Source: Rhodocyclaceae bacterium (GTDB lineage Bacteria > Pseudomonadota > Gammaproteobacteria > Burkholderiales > Usitatibacteraceae). Taken from it: a stretch of 64,000 nucleotides of DNA. Positions within the stretch are counted from its first letter, which is position 1. Each line of letters opens with the position of its first letter. Below are positions 26,927 through 35,342 of this stretch, in pieces. The notes below the pieces were generated by a model. The model did not search any database and was not told the origin of the DNA. It saw only the letters and a program-made list of their open reading frames with translations. Location: contig JADCJC010000055.1 in NCBI GenBank assembly GCA_020247395.1, positions 1-64,000 on the forward strand, in the 5' to 3' direction. The position numbers and the translations under genes were made by a program.

Positions 26927-28621
26927 ATGAACGCAACGGCGACGCAGGCGATAGATCGGCCATGGCTGAAGGAATACCCAGCAGACGTTCCCGCAGACAT
27001 CGATCCAGAGGCGTTTGATTCGATCAAAGACATCCTTAACCAAGCTTGTGAACGCTTCGCACCCAAGCCAGCATTTACTTGTATGGGCAAGACACTCACC
27101 TTTGCCGAGCTTGATCGCTTAGCGCGTGATTTCGCCGCGTACCTGCAGAACGATTTGAAGCTTACGCGGGGTGATCGCGTTGCCGTGATGATGCCCAACA
27201 TTCTTCAGTACCCAGTCGCCATTTTTGGGATTTTGCGTGCTGGCTATGTGGTGGTGAACTGTAATCCGCTGTACACACCCCGGGAGCTTGAACATCAATT
27301 GAAGGACTCAGGTGCGAAGGCAATAATCGTTGTTGAAAACTTCGCTACAACGCTTGAGCAGTGTATCGCCAAGACTGGGGTCAAACACGTAATCACCACA
27401 CAGCTCGGCGATCTGCTGGGGTTCCCAAAATCGCTCATTGTGAATTTGGTCATCAAGTACCAAAAGAAAATGGTACCGGCGTGGAATATCGCGGGTGCGG
27501 TTCGATTTAAGGATGCACTCGCTAAAGGAGCCGCATCGAATTACGTAAAGCCCGCTGTCGCGGGCTCTGATATCGCGTTTCTCCAGTACACCGGTGGCAC
27601 GACGGGCGTGTCCAAAGGAGCGATCCTGACCCACCGTAACTTGGTAGCCAACATCCAGCAGGTCGGTTGCTGGACCGGGCTTGAACTGAAGGAAGGGGAG
27701 GAGGTCATTATTCAGCCGCTGCCGATGTATCACATCTTTGCGCTGAACACTTCCATTAACTTCATGTCCCGCGGTGCAGAGACGGTGTTGATTCCCAATC
27801 CGCGGGACATGGATGGATTCATCAAAGAGTTGAAAGCACGTCGCTGGACAGTATTGACTGGCGTGAACACGCTGTTTAGTGGTCTATTGCACCACCCGGA
27901 ATTCAGAACCGTCGATTTCTCCGGCCTGAAGTTGGCGCTGGGCGGTGGCATGGCAGTGCAGCGAGCTGTCGCGGAAAAATGGAAAGCGGTCACCGGCAAA
28001 ACGCTAATTGAAGCTTACGGACTTACAGAGACCTCACCTGGCGCGACGGCGAACCCACTCAGTTTGGCGGAGTTCAACGGCTGCATCGGACTGCCATTTC
28101 CTTCGACGATTGTCACCATCCGTGACGACGATGAAAACATACTTGGTGTCGGTGAGGTGGGGGAAATTTGTATTGACGGGCCACAGGTGATGCAGGGTTA
28201 TTGGCAGCGTCCCGACGAGTCGGCGAAGGTATTTTGTAAAGACGGTGCGTTCAAGTCAGGTGATATTGGCGTGATGGACGAACGCGGTTACTTCAAGATT
28301 GTCGATCGCAAAAAGGACATGATTCTGGTTTCCGGGTTCAACGTCTACCCGAACGAGATTGAGGACGTCATCGCCATGTGCCCCGGCGTGTTGGAAGTCT
28401 GCGCGGTATCGATGCCCGACGAAAAATCCACCGAGGCGGTTCGCGTGGTGGTTGTGAAGAGTGATCCAAGCTTGACCAAGGAAACCATCATGGCATTCTG
28501 CAAAGAACGACTTACAGGATACAAGATGCCGCGGCAGATCGAGTTTTGGCCTGAATTGCCGAAGACAAACGTCGGCAAGGTACTGCGGCGCACGGTTCGG
28601 GACACCGCTCCGGTGAAGTGA
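26927..28621 (+). CDS. fadD: Long-chain fatty-acid-CoA ligase (AMP-forming)
   Basis: A 564-residue adenylate-forming enzyme. The ATP/AMP loop is YTGGTTGVSKGAILTHRN, followed by EAYGLTETSPG, the hinge-region KIVDRKKDMILVSGFNVYPNEIED and the C-terminal catalytic lysine in PKTNVGKVLRR. It activates fatty acids to acyl-CoA using ATP, at the inner membrane. Start at 26927 chosen for its GAGGAGA leader; an upstream in-frame ATG at 26852 would add 25 unrelated residues. It would provide acyl-CoA to the reductase and WS/DGAT of the same locus, or feed beta-oxidation after lipid mobilisation. Confidence 0.94.
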   Translation: MNATATQAIDRPWLKEYPADVPADIDPEAFDSIKDILNQACERFAPKPAFTCMGKTLTFAELDRLARDFAAYLQNDLKLTRGDRVAVMMPNILQYPVAIFGILRAGYVVVNCNPLYTPRELEHQLKDSGAKAIIVVENFATTLEQCIAKTGVKHVITTQLGDLLGFPKSLIVNLVIKYQKKMVPAWNIAGAVRFKDALAKGAASNYVKPAVAGSDIAFLQYTGGTTGVSKGAILTHRNLVANIQQVGCWTGLELKEGEEVIIQPLPMYHIFALNTSINFMSRGAETVLIPNPRDMDGFIKELKARRWTVLTGVNTLFSGLLHHPEFRTVDFSGLKLALGGGMAVQRAVAEKWKAVTGKTLIEAYGLTETSPGATANPLSLAEFNGCIGLPFPSTIVTIRDDDENILGVGEVGEICIDGPQVMQGYWQRPDESAKVFCKDGAFKSGDIGVMDERGYFKIVDRKKDMILVSGFNVYPNEIEDVIAMCPGVLEVCAVSMPDEKSTEAVRVVVVKSDPSLTKETIMAFCKERLTGYKMPRQIEFWPELPKTNVGKVLRRTVRDTAPVK

Positions 28622-28646
28622 AAAACGAGAATTTCTACATTCCAGA

Positions 28647-28970
28647 ATGAAACAACACAATGAACCGTTGAGCTGGCTTCAGTATTTGGGCATCGCAGTC
28701 GTATGCTCGCTATGCTCCAGGTTTGTGGCAGACCAACTGGGTATTGTGAATAACGAGTTGTTTCTGGACGATGTAAATTGGTTGCACGCTTCGGGGCGTC
28801 TCGCCATTTTCGGTATTTTGTATTTTTTGGTCGTCAGCCTGGCGAACCACTTTGGGCTGGCGAATTACACGTTCAGCCAGGGCAGGTCGTTGAAGAAGCG
28901 TCCGAGCGTTAGCCTTTCCAACAGTGAACCTAGTTCCGATCAACGTCATGATCAGGCGCAGCCAAAATGA
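28647..28970 (+). CDS. Small membrane protein of unknown function
   Basis: A 107-residue protein with two probable membrane helices (YLGIAVVCSLCSRFVADQL and LAIFGILYFLVVSLANHFGL) and a polar, probably disordered tail. I do not recognise the family. It starts 25 nt after fadD and its stop overlaps the next start (ATGA), so it is in an operon with the following membrane protein. Confidence 0.55.
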   Translation: MKQHNEPLSWLQYLGIAVVCSLCSRFVADQLGIVNNELFLDDVNWLHASGRLAIFGILYFLVVSLANHFGLANYTFSQGRSLKKRPSVSLSNSEPSSDQRHDQAQPK

Positions 28971-29721
28971 ACAGACATATTGGGTCGAACAAGTCAGACC
29001 TACTAAACATCCCGCCTCTCTCTTCACGGTGGAAGGCACTAGCCATCACGGCCACAGTGCTGACGGTTTTGATTCACTACTCTAGGATCAGTGCGGACAA
29101 GGTGCCGGACTGGCTCGCCAATCTACCGGCTATTGGTGCAACCGGCTATGTTGCATTAATGGCCATCACATCCTATTGGTTCGTGATCTTCATCGGGCGT
29201 TGGGTGATGCGGCTAGTTGCGCGTGGGACAAAGGTTGAAGCGTTTTGTCGGCCTGATTTTATGTGGGCATTTCTGCTGGCCCTGCTGATCAGCCTATTGG
29301 ATGCAGTAACGCTACTCGTGATTGAGATAAACACCGATCAAGTAGGTGCATTTATGGGTGTTTGCCTTACGTTTTTTTAGCGCTGCTCTTGCTAAACGTG
29401 GTGGGGGTTTGGGGCTGGTTAACAGTTAAACCAATCTTTAACGCTGATTTTTGGAGGACATTGGCGGCGATTTTTGTTGGACTGTCAGTCGTTCTCCTGA
29501 TGTTAATGCCTGCAGTAAGTTTCTCATTCCATTTATGGGCAATTGATGCTCCTTTATTAGTTGGGTCGCTGGTCGGAACATTGGTTACTAGCGTTGCCCA
29601 TATTCTTTACGCCAATAGCGCAGGTTTTCGCCAATTTTCAGGTGGCGAGGTGGATAGTGCCCTGCCCAATCTCAATTACGCGGCCACTGACCAAGATTTC
29701 CGCATTGGGAAGTACATCTAA
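28967..29721 (+). pseudogene. Polytopic membrane protein of unknown function, interrupted by a frameshift
   Basis: The reading frame from 28967 runs 137 residues and stops at 29378-29380, directly after a run of seven T (29372-29378). The -1 frame then carries on for over 110 residues of membrane protein to 29721 (FLALLLLNVVGVWGWLTVKPIF, FWRTLAAIFVGLSVVLLMLMPAVSF, LLVGSLVGTLVTSVAHILYA). One extra T would join both parts into a protein of about 251 residues with roughly six helices. The two halves look like one gene by hydrophobic pattern. It could be a true mutation, slippage in a homopolymer, or a sequencing error. The 3' end overlaps the convergent PhzF gene by 84 nt. Confidence 0.6.
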
Positions 29722-30480
29722 CCCCAAATGGCAGGGGCGACCTACCTGGACGCCTTGTTCAATGACGTACGAACAAGGTGTGCGTCCGTGATGGATCATC
29801 CAACCGCCGAGGTTTGCCGTTGCGGAACCGGTGCCTGGATCTTCGACTATGCTGCCGTGCTTCATAAAGAAAAAGCGCGACAGCAACCGACCGTCGTCAT
29901 TATTGGCAAATACATATGCCATGGAACGACCGGTGTCACTCGTGACGTTGACGAGTAAATCCGATTTTGGCAAGGCTCGACGAACGGCTTCAGCTGTTGC
30001 CAGAGGAACGATAAGTTGTTCGCTGCCGGTGTTGAGCCAGCGAGCACCGGGAAGCACGTCCGCCTCAGTCAGCCCCAGCATTGCTGCAAGTTCGGCGCGA
30101 CTCTTTTCACAATCACGCGACTTGGCTGCACCCGCCTGAAGTGTCCATCGATCGCCGCGCGCGCTGACCGGAATCACACCGGCTTTCATTTCCAGAGTGA
30201 TGGCGTCTCCGCAATGTTTCAGTGCTCGCACCACGTGTGAACTGCCGAGGGTGGGGTGGCCGGCGAAGGCCATTTCAAACGTCGGCGTAAAAATTCGAAC
30301 GCGCGCGGTGGCGACTTCTGAGGGCAGCACAAATGTAGTTTCGGAGAGGTTGAACTGTAGCGCAAGTGCTTGCATCTGCTGATCGCTGAGGCCGCGCGCG
30401 TCCTGGAAGACACAAAGTGGATTGCCGCCGAAGATTGTTTCGGCGAATACATTTACCAAGCGATAATGATAGGACGACAT
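29638..30480 (-). CDS. PhzF-family isomerase/epimerase-like protein
   Basis: A 280-residue member of the PhzF/diaminopimelate-epimerase fold: YRLVNVFAETIFGGNPLCVFQDARGLSDQQMQALALQFNLSETTFVLP at the N-terminus with the catalytic Glu in NLSETTF, RIFTPTFEMAFAGHPTLGSSHV, and the second-half EDPGTGSATANLGGWM. No phenazine genes are nearby, so the substrate is unknown; most family members act in small-molecule isomerisation. ATG at 30480 is preferred over a TTG 12 nt upstream. It is convergent with, and overlaps, the frameshifted membrane gene. Confidence 0.88.
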   Translation of the reverse strand: MSSYHYRLVNVFAETIFGGNPLCVFQDARGLSDQQMQALALQFNLSETTFVLPSEVATARVRIFTPTFEMAFAGHPTLGSSHVVRALKHCGDAITLEMKAGVIPVSARGDRWTLQAGAAKSRDCEKSRAELAAMLGLTEADVLPGARWLNTGSEQLIVPLATAEAVRRALPKSDLLVNVTSDTGRSMAYVFANNDDGRLLSRFFFMKHGSIVEDPGTGSATANLGGWMIHHGRTPCSYVIEQGVQVGRPCHLGLDVLPNAEILVSGRVIEIGQGTIHLAT

Positions 30481-30584
30481 GGCAAGACTCAAGGTTACAC
30501 AATCGACCTATAAGTTTAACCGTTGCATCGGCAGCCATGCTAAAACGTATCCCTCGTTCTCTGAGACCTACCGAAAGTTTCCGC

Positions 30585-31262
30585 ATGAAATTTCCTAGCA
30601 ATTTTCTTGTTGCGGCGGTCGTAGTGGCGACCGTTGCCGGTGTAACCAGTTCTCCAGTCAGCGCGGTGGAAACGCAAAAGCTTGCTCGCGCCCCCGCTCT
30701 GGTCGCGCCAGTCAGCACCGCCAAAGCAACGTTTGCCGGCGGCTGCTTCTGGTGTATGGAGCCGCCGTTTGATGCCATTGATGGCGTTTTGTCAACGACA
30801 TCCGGCTATATCGGCGGGACAAAAAAGAACCCCTCGTACAAAGAAGTCTCTGCCGGAAACACCGGTCACACCGAGGCGGTCGAGGTTGTTTATGACCCCA
30901 AAAAAGTCAGCTACGAGCGGCTACTCGAAGTGTTTTGGCGCAACATCGATCCCACGGTGAAGGATCAACAGTTCTGTGATGTCGGGTCACAGTACCGCAC
31001 CGGCATCTTTACGCATGACGATACGCAGAAAGCTGCTGCGGAAGCGTCTAAGGCGGCATTGGTTAGGTCAAAGCCCTTTAAGGCTAGCGTTGTGACAGAA
31101 ATTACGGCAGCAACGACGTTTTATCCGGCGGAGGACTATCACCAAGATTACTACTTAAAAAATCCAATCCGCTACAAGTACTATCGTAACGGATGCGGAC
31201 GCGACGCACGGCTGAGGGAGTTATGGGGCGCTGAGGCGGGTGGCGGGGCGATCAAGAAGTAA
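30585..31262 (+). CDS. msrA: Peptide methionine-S-sulfoxide reductase MsrA, exported
   Basis: A 225-residue protein with a signal peptide (MKFPSNFLVAAVVVATVAGVTSSPVSA) followed by the MsrA domain. The catalytic Cys54 lies in GCFWCME, with FDVGSQYR-like CDVGSQYRTGIF, YHQDYY and a C-terminal YRNGCGRD cysteine that can resolve the sulfenic acid. It repairs S-epimers of oxidised methionine; the signal peptide puts it in the periplasm, unlike the common cytosolic enzyme. An in-frame ATG at 30537 would lengthen the N-terminus. Periplasmic reductant partners are not encoded nearby. Confidence 0.92.
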   Translation: MKFPSNFLVAAVVVATVAGVTSSPVSAVETQKLARAPALVAPVSTAKATFAGGCFWCMEPPFDAIDGVLSTTSGYIGGTKKNPSYKEVSAGNTGHTEAVEVVYDPKKVSYERLLEVFWRNIDPTVKDQQFCDVGSQYRTGIFTHDDTQKAAAEASKAALVRSKPFKASVVTEITAATTFYPAEDYHQDYYLKNPIRYKYYRNGCGRDARLRELWGAEAGGGAIKK

Positions 31263-31292
31263 CTCGGAGATTTCATCAAAGTCAAATAGGCA

Positions 31293-31328
31293 CGGGCGTT
31301 TTCAGGCGATTCGGTCTGAAGACGCCCG
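31293..31328. terminator. Hairpin between convergent msrA and GMC oxidoreductase genes
   Basis: Arms CGGGCGTTTTCAG and CTGAAGACGCCCG (one mismatch) with a 10-nt loop, followed by GTAAAATTT on the plus strand. It lies in the 72-nt space between two convergent genes and probably terminates both, although the U-tract is weak. Confidence 0.6.
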
Positions 31329-31334
31329 TAAAAT

Positions 31335-32942
31335 TTAGAGTTTGATGTTTCTCCGAATCATGTCAGCAGCCTTTTCCGCAATCATGATGGTCGGGGCGTT
31401 GGTGTTGCCGCCGACAATACGCGGCATGATAGACGCATCAATCACCCGTAAGCCGTTGATGCCGTGAACACGTAGGGTTGCGTCGACCACCGCCGCATCA
31501 TCGCCACCCATCCGACAGGTGCCGACGGGGTGGTAGATGGAGTCTGCTTGACTGCGAATGAAAGCTTCAATCTCGGCCTCAGTCTGCGCCGTGGCAGAGC
31601 GGTTTAACTCACGCCCGCCATATCGTGCCATCGATGGCTGCGCCAAGACTTCGCGCATGATACGGAAGCCCTTAACCATTCGCGTAAGGTCTTCTTGGTG
31701 GCCGAGGAAATTTGGGTCAATTAACGGTGCGGCCAACGGGTCAGATGATTGCAAGGTCACGCTGCCGCGACTGTTCGGTCGAAGCACGCACACGTGGCAC
31801 GAGTAGCCATGTCCGAAGGTGACCTTACGGCCATGATCAACTAACTTACCGATCACGAAATGGAATTGCAGATCAGGAATTGCTTCTGCCGGATTACTTC
31901 GGACGAAGCCACCCGCTTCGGCAATATTTGTCGTGAGCAAACCAGTACGGTGGCTTCGCCACTCGGCAATTCCGCGGAGTATATGCCAGACCCCGATAAC
32001 CGAGACCCCGAGTAAATCGGTTAGTCTTGGCGCATCGTAGACTTGAACAGCATCCGCGTGGTCATGCAAGTTAAGCCCGACACCCGGCAAGTGATGCACC
32101 ACCGGTATCCCCAGTTTTGATAAAGCGTTGGCGTTGCCGATGCCAGACAACAGTAGAATCTGTGGTGACTGCAGGGCTCCGGCGCTGAGCAACACTTCAC
32201 GGCGTACACGAATCCGCCGCAACAAGCCATTGTGCAGGAATTCCGCGCCAACCGCACGCCGTCCTTCGAACAAAACGCGCGTAACTCGCGCGTTAGTCTC
32301 GATTGTCAGATTGCTTCGACCGAGATTGGGCGCGAGGTAAGCCTTTGCCGCGCTGAAACGTTCACCTGCGCGGTGGGTCACTTGATACATCCCGACACCT
32401 TCCTGCTCGGCACCGTTGAAGTCGTGGTTGATTGGGAACCCGGCCTCGCGCCCCGCGTCGATGAATGCCTGGCTGTACCGATTCGGGCTTGCCAGATCGC
32501 GTACATTGAGCGGGCCGCCAACGCCGTGAAATTGGTCGCCGCCACGTTCATTGTTCTCGGCGCGTTTGAAGTACGGCAGAACATCCTCGTAGGCCCAACC
32601 GACATTGCCAAGTTCCGCCCAATGATCATAGTCCGCACGATGCCCGCGCGCATAGATCATCGCATTGATCGAGCTTGAGCCACCCAACACTTTGCCTCGT
32701 GGTTGATAGCCTGTCCGGCCATTTAGCCCGCGTTGGGGAACAGTATTGAACCCCCAGTTTGCCGTGCCGGTTTGCGCCATCACCGCCATCCCTGACGGGC
32801 AATGAATCAAGACGCTGGAATCCTGCACACCAGCTTCGAGCAGGGTAACGTGTGTGTCGCGCTCTTCAGAGAGACGTCCGGCGAGTGCGCAACCCGCCGA
32901 GCCTGCCCCAAGGATTAGGTAGTCGGTGACGCTGTCAGACAT
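31335..32942 (-). CDS. GMC-family FAD-dependent alcohol oxidoreductase (AlkJ/BetA-like)
   Basis: A 535-residue flavoprotein: FAD-binding DYLILGAGSAGCALAGRLSE at the N-terminus, the GMC signature GKVLGGSSSINAMIYARGHRADYDHWA, and the C-terminal active-site part HPVGTCRMGGDDAAVVD and VIDASIMPRIVGGNTNAPTIMIAEKAADMI. The family includes choline dehydrogenases and AlkJ, a membrane-associated dehydrogenase of medium- and long-chain alcohols. The aldehyde dehydrogenase encoded upstream on the same strand (97-nt gap), and no betaine genes, favour an aliphatic or aromatic alcohol as substrate. A role in re-oxidising fatty alcohols from wax esters is inferred. Confidence 0.9.
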   Translation of the reverse strand: MSDSVTDYLILGAGSAGCALAGRLSEERDTHVTLLEAGVQDSSVLIHCPSGMAVMAQTGTANWGFNTVPQRGLNGRTGYQPRGKVLGGSSSINAMIYARGHRADYDHWAELGNVGWAYEDVLPYFKRAENNERGGDQFHGVGGPLNVRDLASPNRYSQAFIDAGREAGFPINHDFNGAEQEGVGMYQVTHRAGERFSAAKAYLAPNLGRSNLTIETNARVTRVLFEGRRAVGAEFLHNGLLRRIRVRREVLLSAGALQSPQILLLSGIGNANALSKLGIPVVHHLPGVGLNLHDHADAVQVYDAPRLTDLLGVSVIGVWHILRGIAEWRSHRTGLLTTNIAEAGGFVRSNPAEAIPDLQFHFVIGKLVDHGRKVTFGHGYSCHVCVLRPNSRGSVTLQSSDPLAAPLIDPNFLGHQEDLTRMVKGFRIMREVLAQPSMARYGGRELNRSATAQTEAEIEAFIRSQADSIYHPVGTCRMGGDDAAVVDATLRVHGINGLRVIDASIMPRIVGGNTNAPTIMIAEKAADMIRRNIKL

Positions 32943-33039
32943 AGTTGTTCAAGGACTCGGTTGGCTAATAAAGTGCCCATATCAGTTGGCGAAAGCGGCG
33001 AATGCGCCGATTCGCGGCAAATGCAACTCGCGTCAAAAC

Positions 33040-34506
33040 TCACTTCAGCAGAAACTTGATGAGCGCCTCGAAGCGCTTGCCAAAAGGCGGTTGGAACATG
33101 GCTAGGCCATTAAATCTGGACTGGTGAAAGATGGGTTTTGACTTGGAGAAGGTGTCAAACCCGACCTTGCCGTGGTAGGCACCCATTCCGGACGAGCCGA
33201 CGCCGCCAAACGGCAAATCCTCTTGTGAGATGTGCAACAGAGTTTCGTTGATTGATACGCCACCGGCGACGGTCTCGTTGAGCACTTGATCGATCTGGCG
33301 GCGATCATAGCCGAAGTAGTAAAGCGCGAGCGGGCGCGGGCGGGCATTGATATAGCTGATTGCGCTATCGAGCCCATCGTAGGCAATCAGCGGCAGAATC
33401 GGTCCGAAAATCTCCTCTTGCAACAGTCGGCAATCATCACCTGCACCGGTCACAATCGTGGGTGCAAGTTTTTGCGTAGCTTCCAGATTCTCGCCAGCGT
33501 CGCTGAGCGGGCAAACTGCTGCGCCAGCGGCGCGCGCTTCATTGAGGTAACTCTGCAGACGCGACAGATGATGTTGGCTTACCAGCGCGGTGTAGTCGGC
33601 GTTATTCACGAGGGACGGGTAATGTGTCGAAACAAAACGTCGTGCAGCGCTGATGAACTCGCCTTCCTTGCCGCGTGGCAACAGCACATAGTCGGGCGCG
33701 ATACACGTCTGCCCCGCATTCAAGCACTTACCGAACATAATGCGGGAGACGGCAGATTGTAGGTCGGCGTCTGGCCCGACGACGGCGGGGGATTTGCCAC
33801 CGAGTTCGAGGGTCACCGGGGTGAGATGCTCGGCGGCGGCTTGCATAACCAGTTTGCCGACGGCAGTTGAGCCCGTAAAGAGTAAGTGGTCGAAGGGAAG
33901 CGCTGAGAATGCCCGCGCGACCTCGGCCCCACCGTTTTCTACCAGCACCTCGTCGTGCGTGAAGTAAGTCTCGATTAATGCGGCAAACAATTTGCCGGTC
34001 CGAGGGGTAAATTCGCTCATCTTGATAAAGGCTCTGTTGCCCGCCGCCAATGCGGCTACCAAGGGTGACACCGCCAGCAAAATCGGATAGTTCCAAGGCA
34101 CGATGATGCCAACGACGCCGAGCGGTTGCGGGCGAATCTCATTACGTGCCGGCAAGAACCACATAGATGCCCAACTACGCTGCGGCTTCATCCAGCCGCC
34201 CACATGGCGACGGGCATGCTTGATTGCGGTGATCGCCGGAAACAACTCGAGCAACTGAGTTTCATGGTGAGAGCGGTGGCCAAAGTCAGCGGCAATTGCC
34301 ACACAAATTTCTTCGATATTATTGCGCAGCATGGTTTCCAGCCGCGCCAATTGTCGGCGACGCCAATCAACGCTTGGCATGCGGTTGGCTGCATAGGCAG
34401 CACGTAGACGGTCAAGCTTGGCTGTCAGCATCGCGCCGTGAGCGGCTTCTGCCTCAGGTATGCTCGGATTGCGAAACTGGCGATTCAGTGTATTGCTCAC
34501 GTCCAT
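33040..34506 (-). CDS. Aldehyde dehydrogenase (coniferyl-aldehyde dehydrogenase-like)
   Basis: A 488-residue NAD(P)-dependent aldehyde dehydrogenase. The general base Glu is in LELGGKSPAVV, the nucleophilic Cys in NAGQTCIAPDYVL and the cofactor motif in FTGSTAVGKLVM. The N-terminal DFGHRSHHETQLLELFPAITAIKHARRHVGGWMKPQ and the C-terminal FDTFSKSKPIFHQSRFNGLAMFQPPFGKRFE resemble bacterial coniferyl-aldehyde and fatty-aldehyde dehydrogenases, which often have a membrane-associated C-terminus. With the downstream GMC enzyme it would convert alcohols to acids. Substrate is not certain. Confidence 0.92.
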   Translation of the reverse strand: MDVSNTLNRQFRNPSIPEAEAAHGAMLTAKLDRLRAAYAANRMPSVDWRRRQLARLETMLRNNIEEICVAIAADFGHRSHHETQLLELFPAITAIKHARRHVGGWMKPQRSWASMWFLPARNEIRPQPLGVVGIIVPWNYPILLAVSPLVAALAAGNRAFIKMSEFTPRTGKLFAALIETYFTHDEVLVENGGAEVARAFSALPFDHLLFTGSTAVGKLVMQAAAEHLTPVTLELGGKSPAVVGPDADLQSAVSRIMFGKCLNAGQTCIAPDYVLLPRGKEGEFISAARRFVSTHYPSLVNNADYTALVSQHHLSRLQSYLNEARAAGAAVCPLSDAGENLEATQKLAPTIVTGAGDDCRLLQEEIFGPILPLIAYDGLDSAISYINARPRPLALYYFGYDRRQIDQVLNETVAGGVSINETLLHISQEDLPFGGVGSSGMGAYHGKVGFDTFSKSKPIFHQSRFNGLAMFQPPFGKRFEALIKFLLK

Positions 34507-34662
34507 ATGTCTATCATGTTTGGCGCAACGGGATCATTTATCGGAACGGTCGCTAGAATAGCAGTGGCGACTGGAGCACGGCAGAATCAATTAGATTGAA
34601 GCGTCTAATTTGTCGCACTGCAACATCCGTTGATTTTGGAGATTTGGTGGGTGCCTACCTCG

Positions 34663-35340
34663 ATGCTTGAACATTTGAATCGATTGGAAGAACTGCGTGG
34701 ACCAACGAAACGCGAGTCGGAGTTTCTGGCCGATGTTAAGCGCGTAAAGCAGTGGCAACATGCGCGGCTGCGCTACACGTATCACGACCTCAGTATCGAC
34801 CATCGATTTGCCCCGGCAACCGCATTTTTTTTTGATGAGCTCTATGGTGAGAAAGACACCGCACAGCGGGACCGGGATTTGCTGCGGATGTATCCCACCA
34901 TCAAACGTCTGCTGCCCAAGTTTGCCTTCGAGACGCTGGACAATGCCCTAGCGCTGGATGTCCTCTCGGAAGAGTTTGATCAAGCGCTGGCCGCGCAGAC
35001 GCGCGGCGTGGCGATCAACAACGCGGTTTATTGTGAGGCATTTCGCGCCGTAGGCCGAAAAGTTGATCGGCTTCGACAAGTCGCGTTGATGCAAGAAGTC
35101 GGTCACGGTCTTGACCTTGTGGTCAAGAAGCCGTTGATCTACTCCACACTGAAGATGTTGAGGCGCCCCTCGAAACTGGCCGGACTTGCAGAAATGCAGC
35201 AGTTTTTGGAGGCGGGCTTCTCTGCGTTCCGACACATGAAAGGGGCAACGCCATTTCTTCACGCCATTGCAGAGCGCGAGACGGCACTCATTGAAGCCAT
35301 TTTCTTGCGCGGCGTACCCAACCTACCGCCCGAGAAGTAG
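34663..35340 (+). CDS. FFLEELY-motif protein of unknown function
   Basis: A 225-residue soluble helical protein. It carries FFFDELYG, a variant of the FFLEELY motif that names a proteobacterial family without known role, followed by RDRDLLRMYPTIKRLLPKFAFETLDNALALDVLSEEFD. The C-terminal part (LKMLRRPSKLAGLAEMQQFLEAGFSAFRHMKG) is also typical. Start at 34663 (MLEHLNRLEELRG) is chosen over a TTG at 34630. It ends 2 nt before the apbE start, so the two are an operon. Confidence 0.78.
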   Translation: MLEHLNRLEELRGPTKRESEFLADVKRVKQWQHARLRYTYHDLSIDHRFAPATAFFFDELYGEKDTAQRDRDLLRMYPTIKRLLPKFAFETLDNALALDVLSEEFDQALAAQTRGVAINNAVYCEAFRAVGRKVDRLRQVALMQEVGHGLDLVVKKPLIYSTLKMLRRPSKLAGLAEMQQFLEAGFSAFRHMKGATPFLHAIAERETALIEAIFLRGVPNLPPEK

Positions 35341-35342
35341 GC

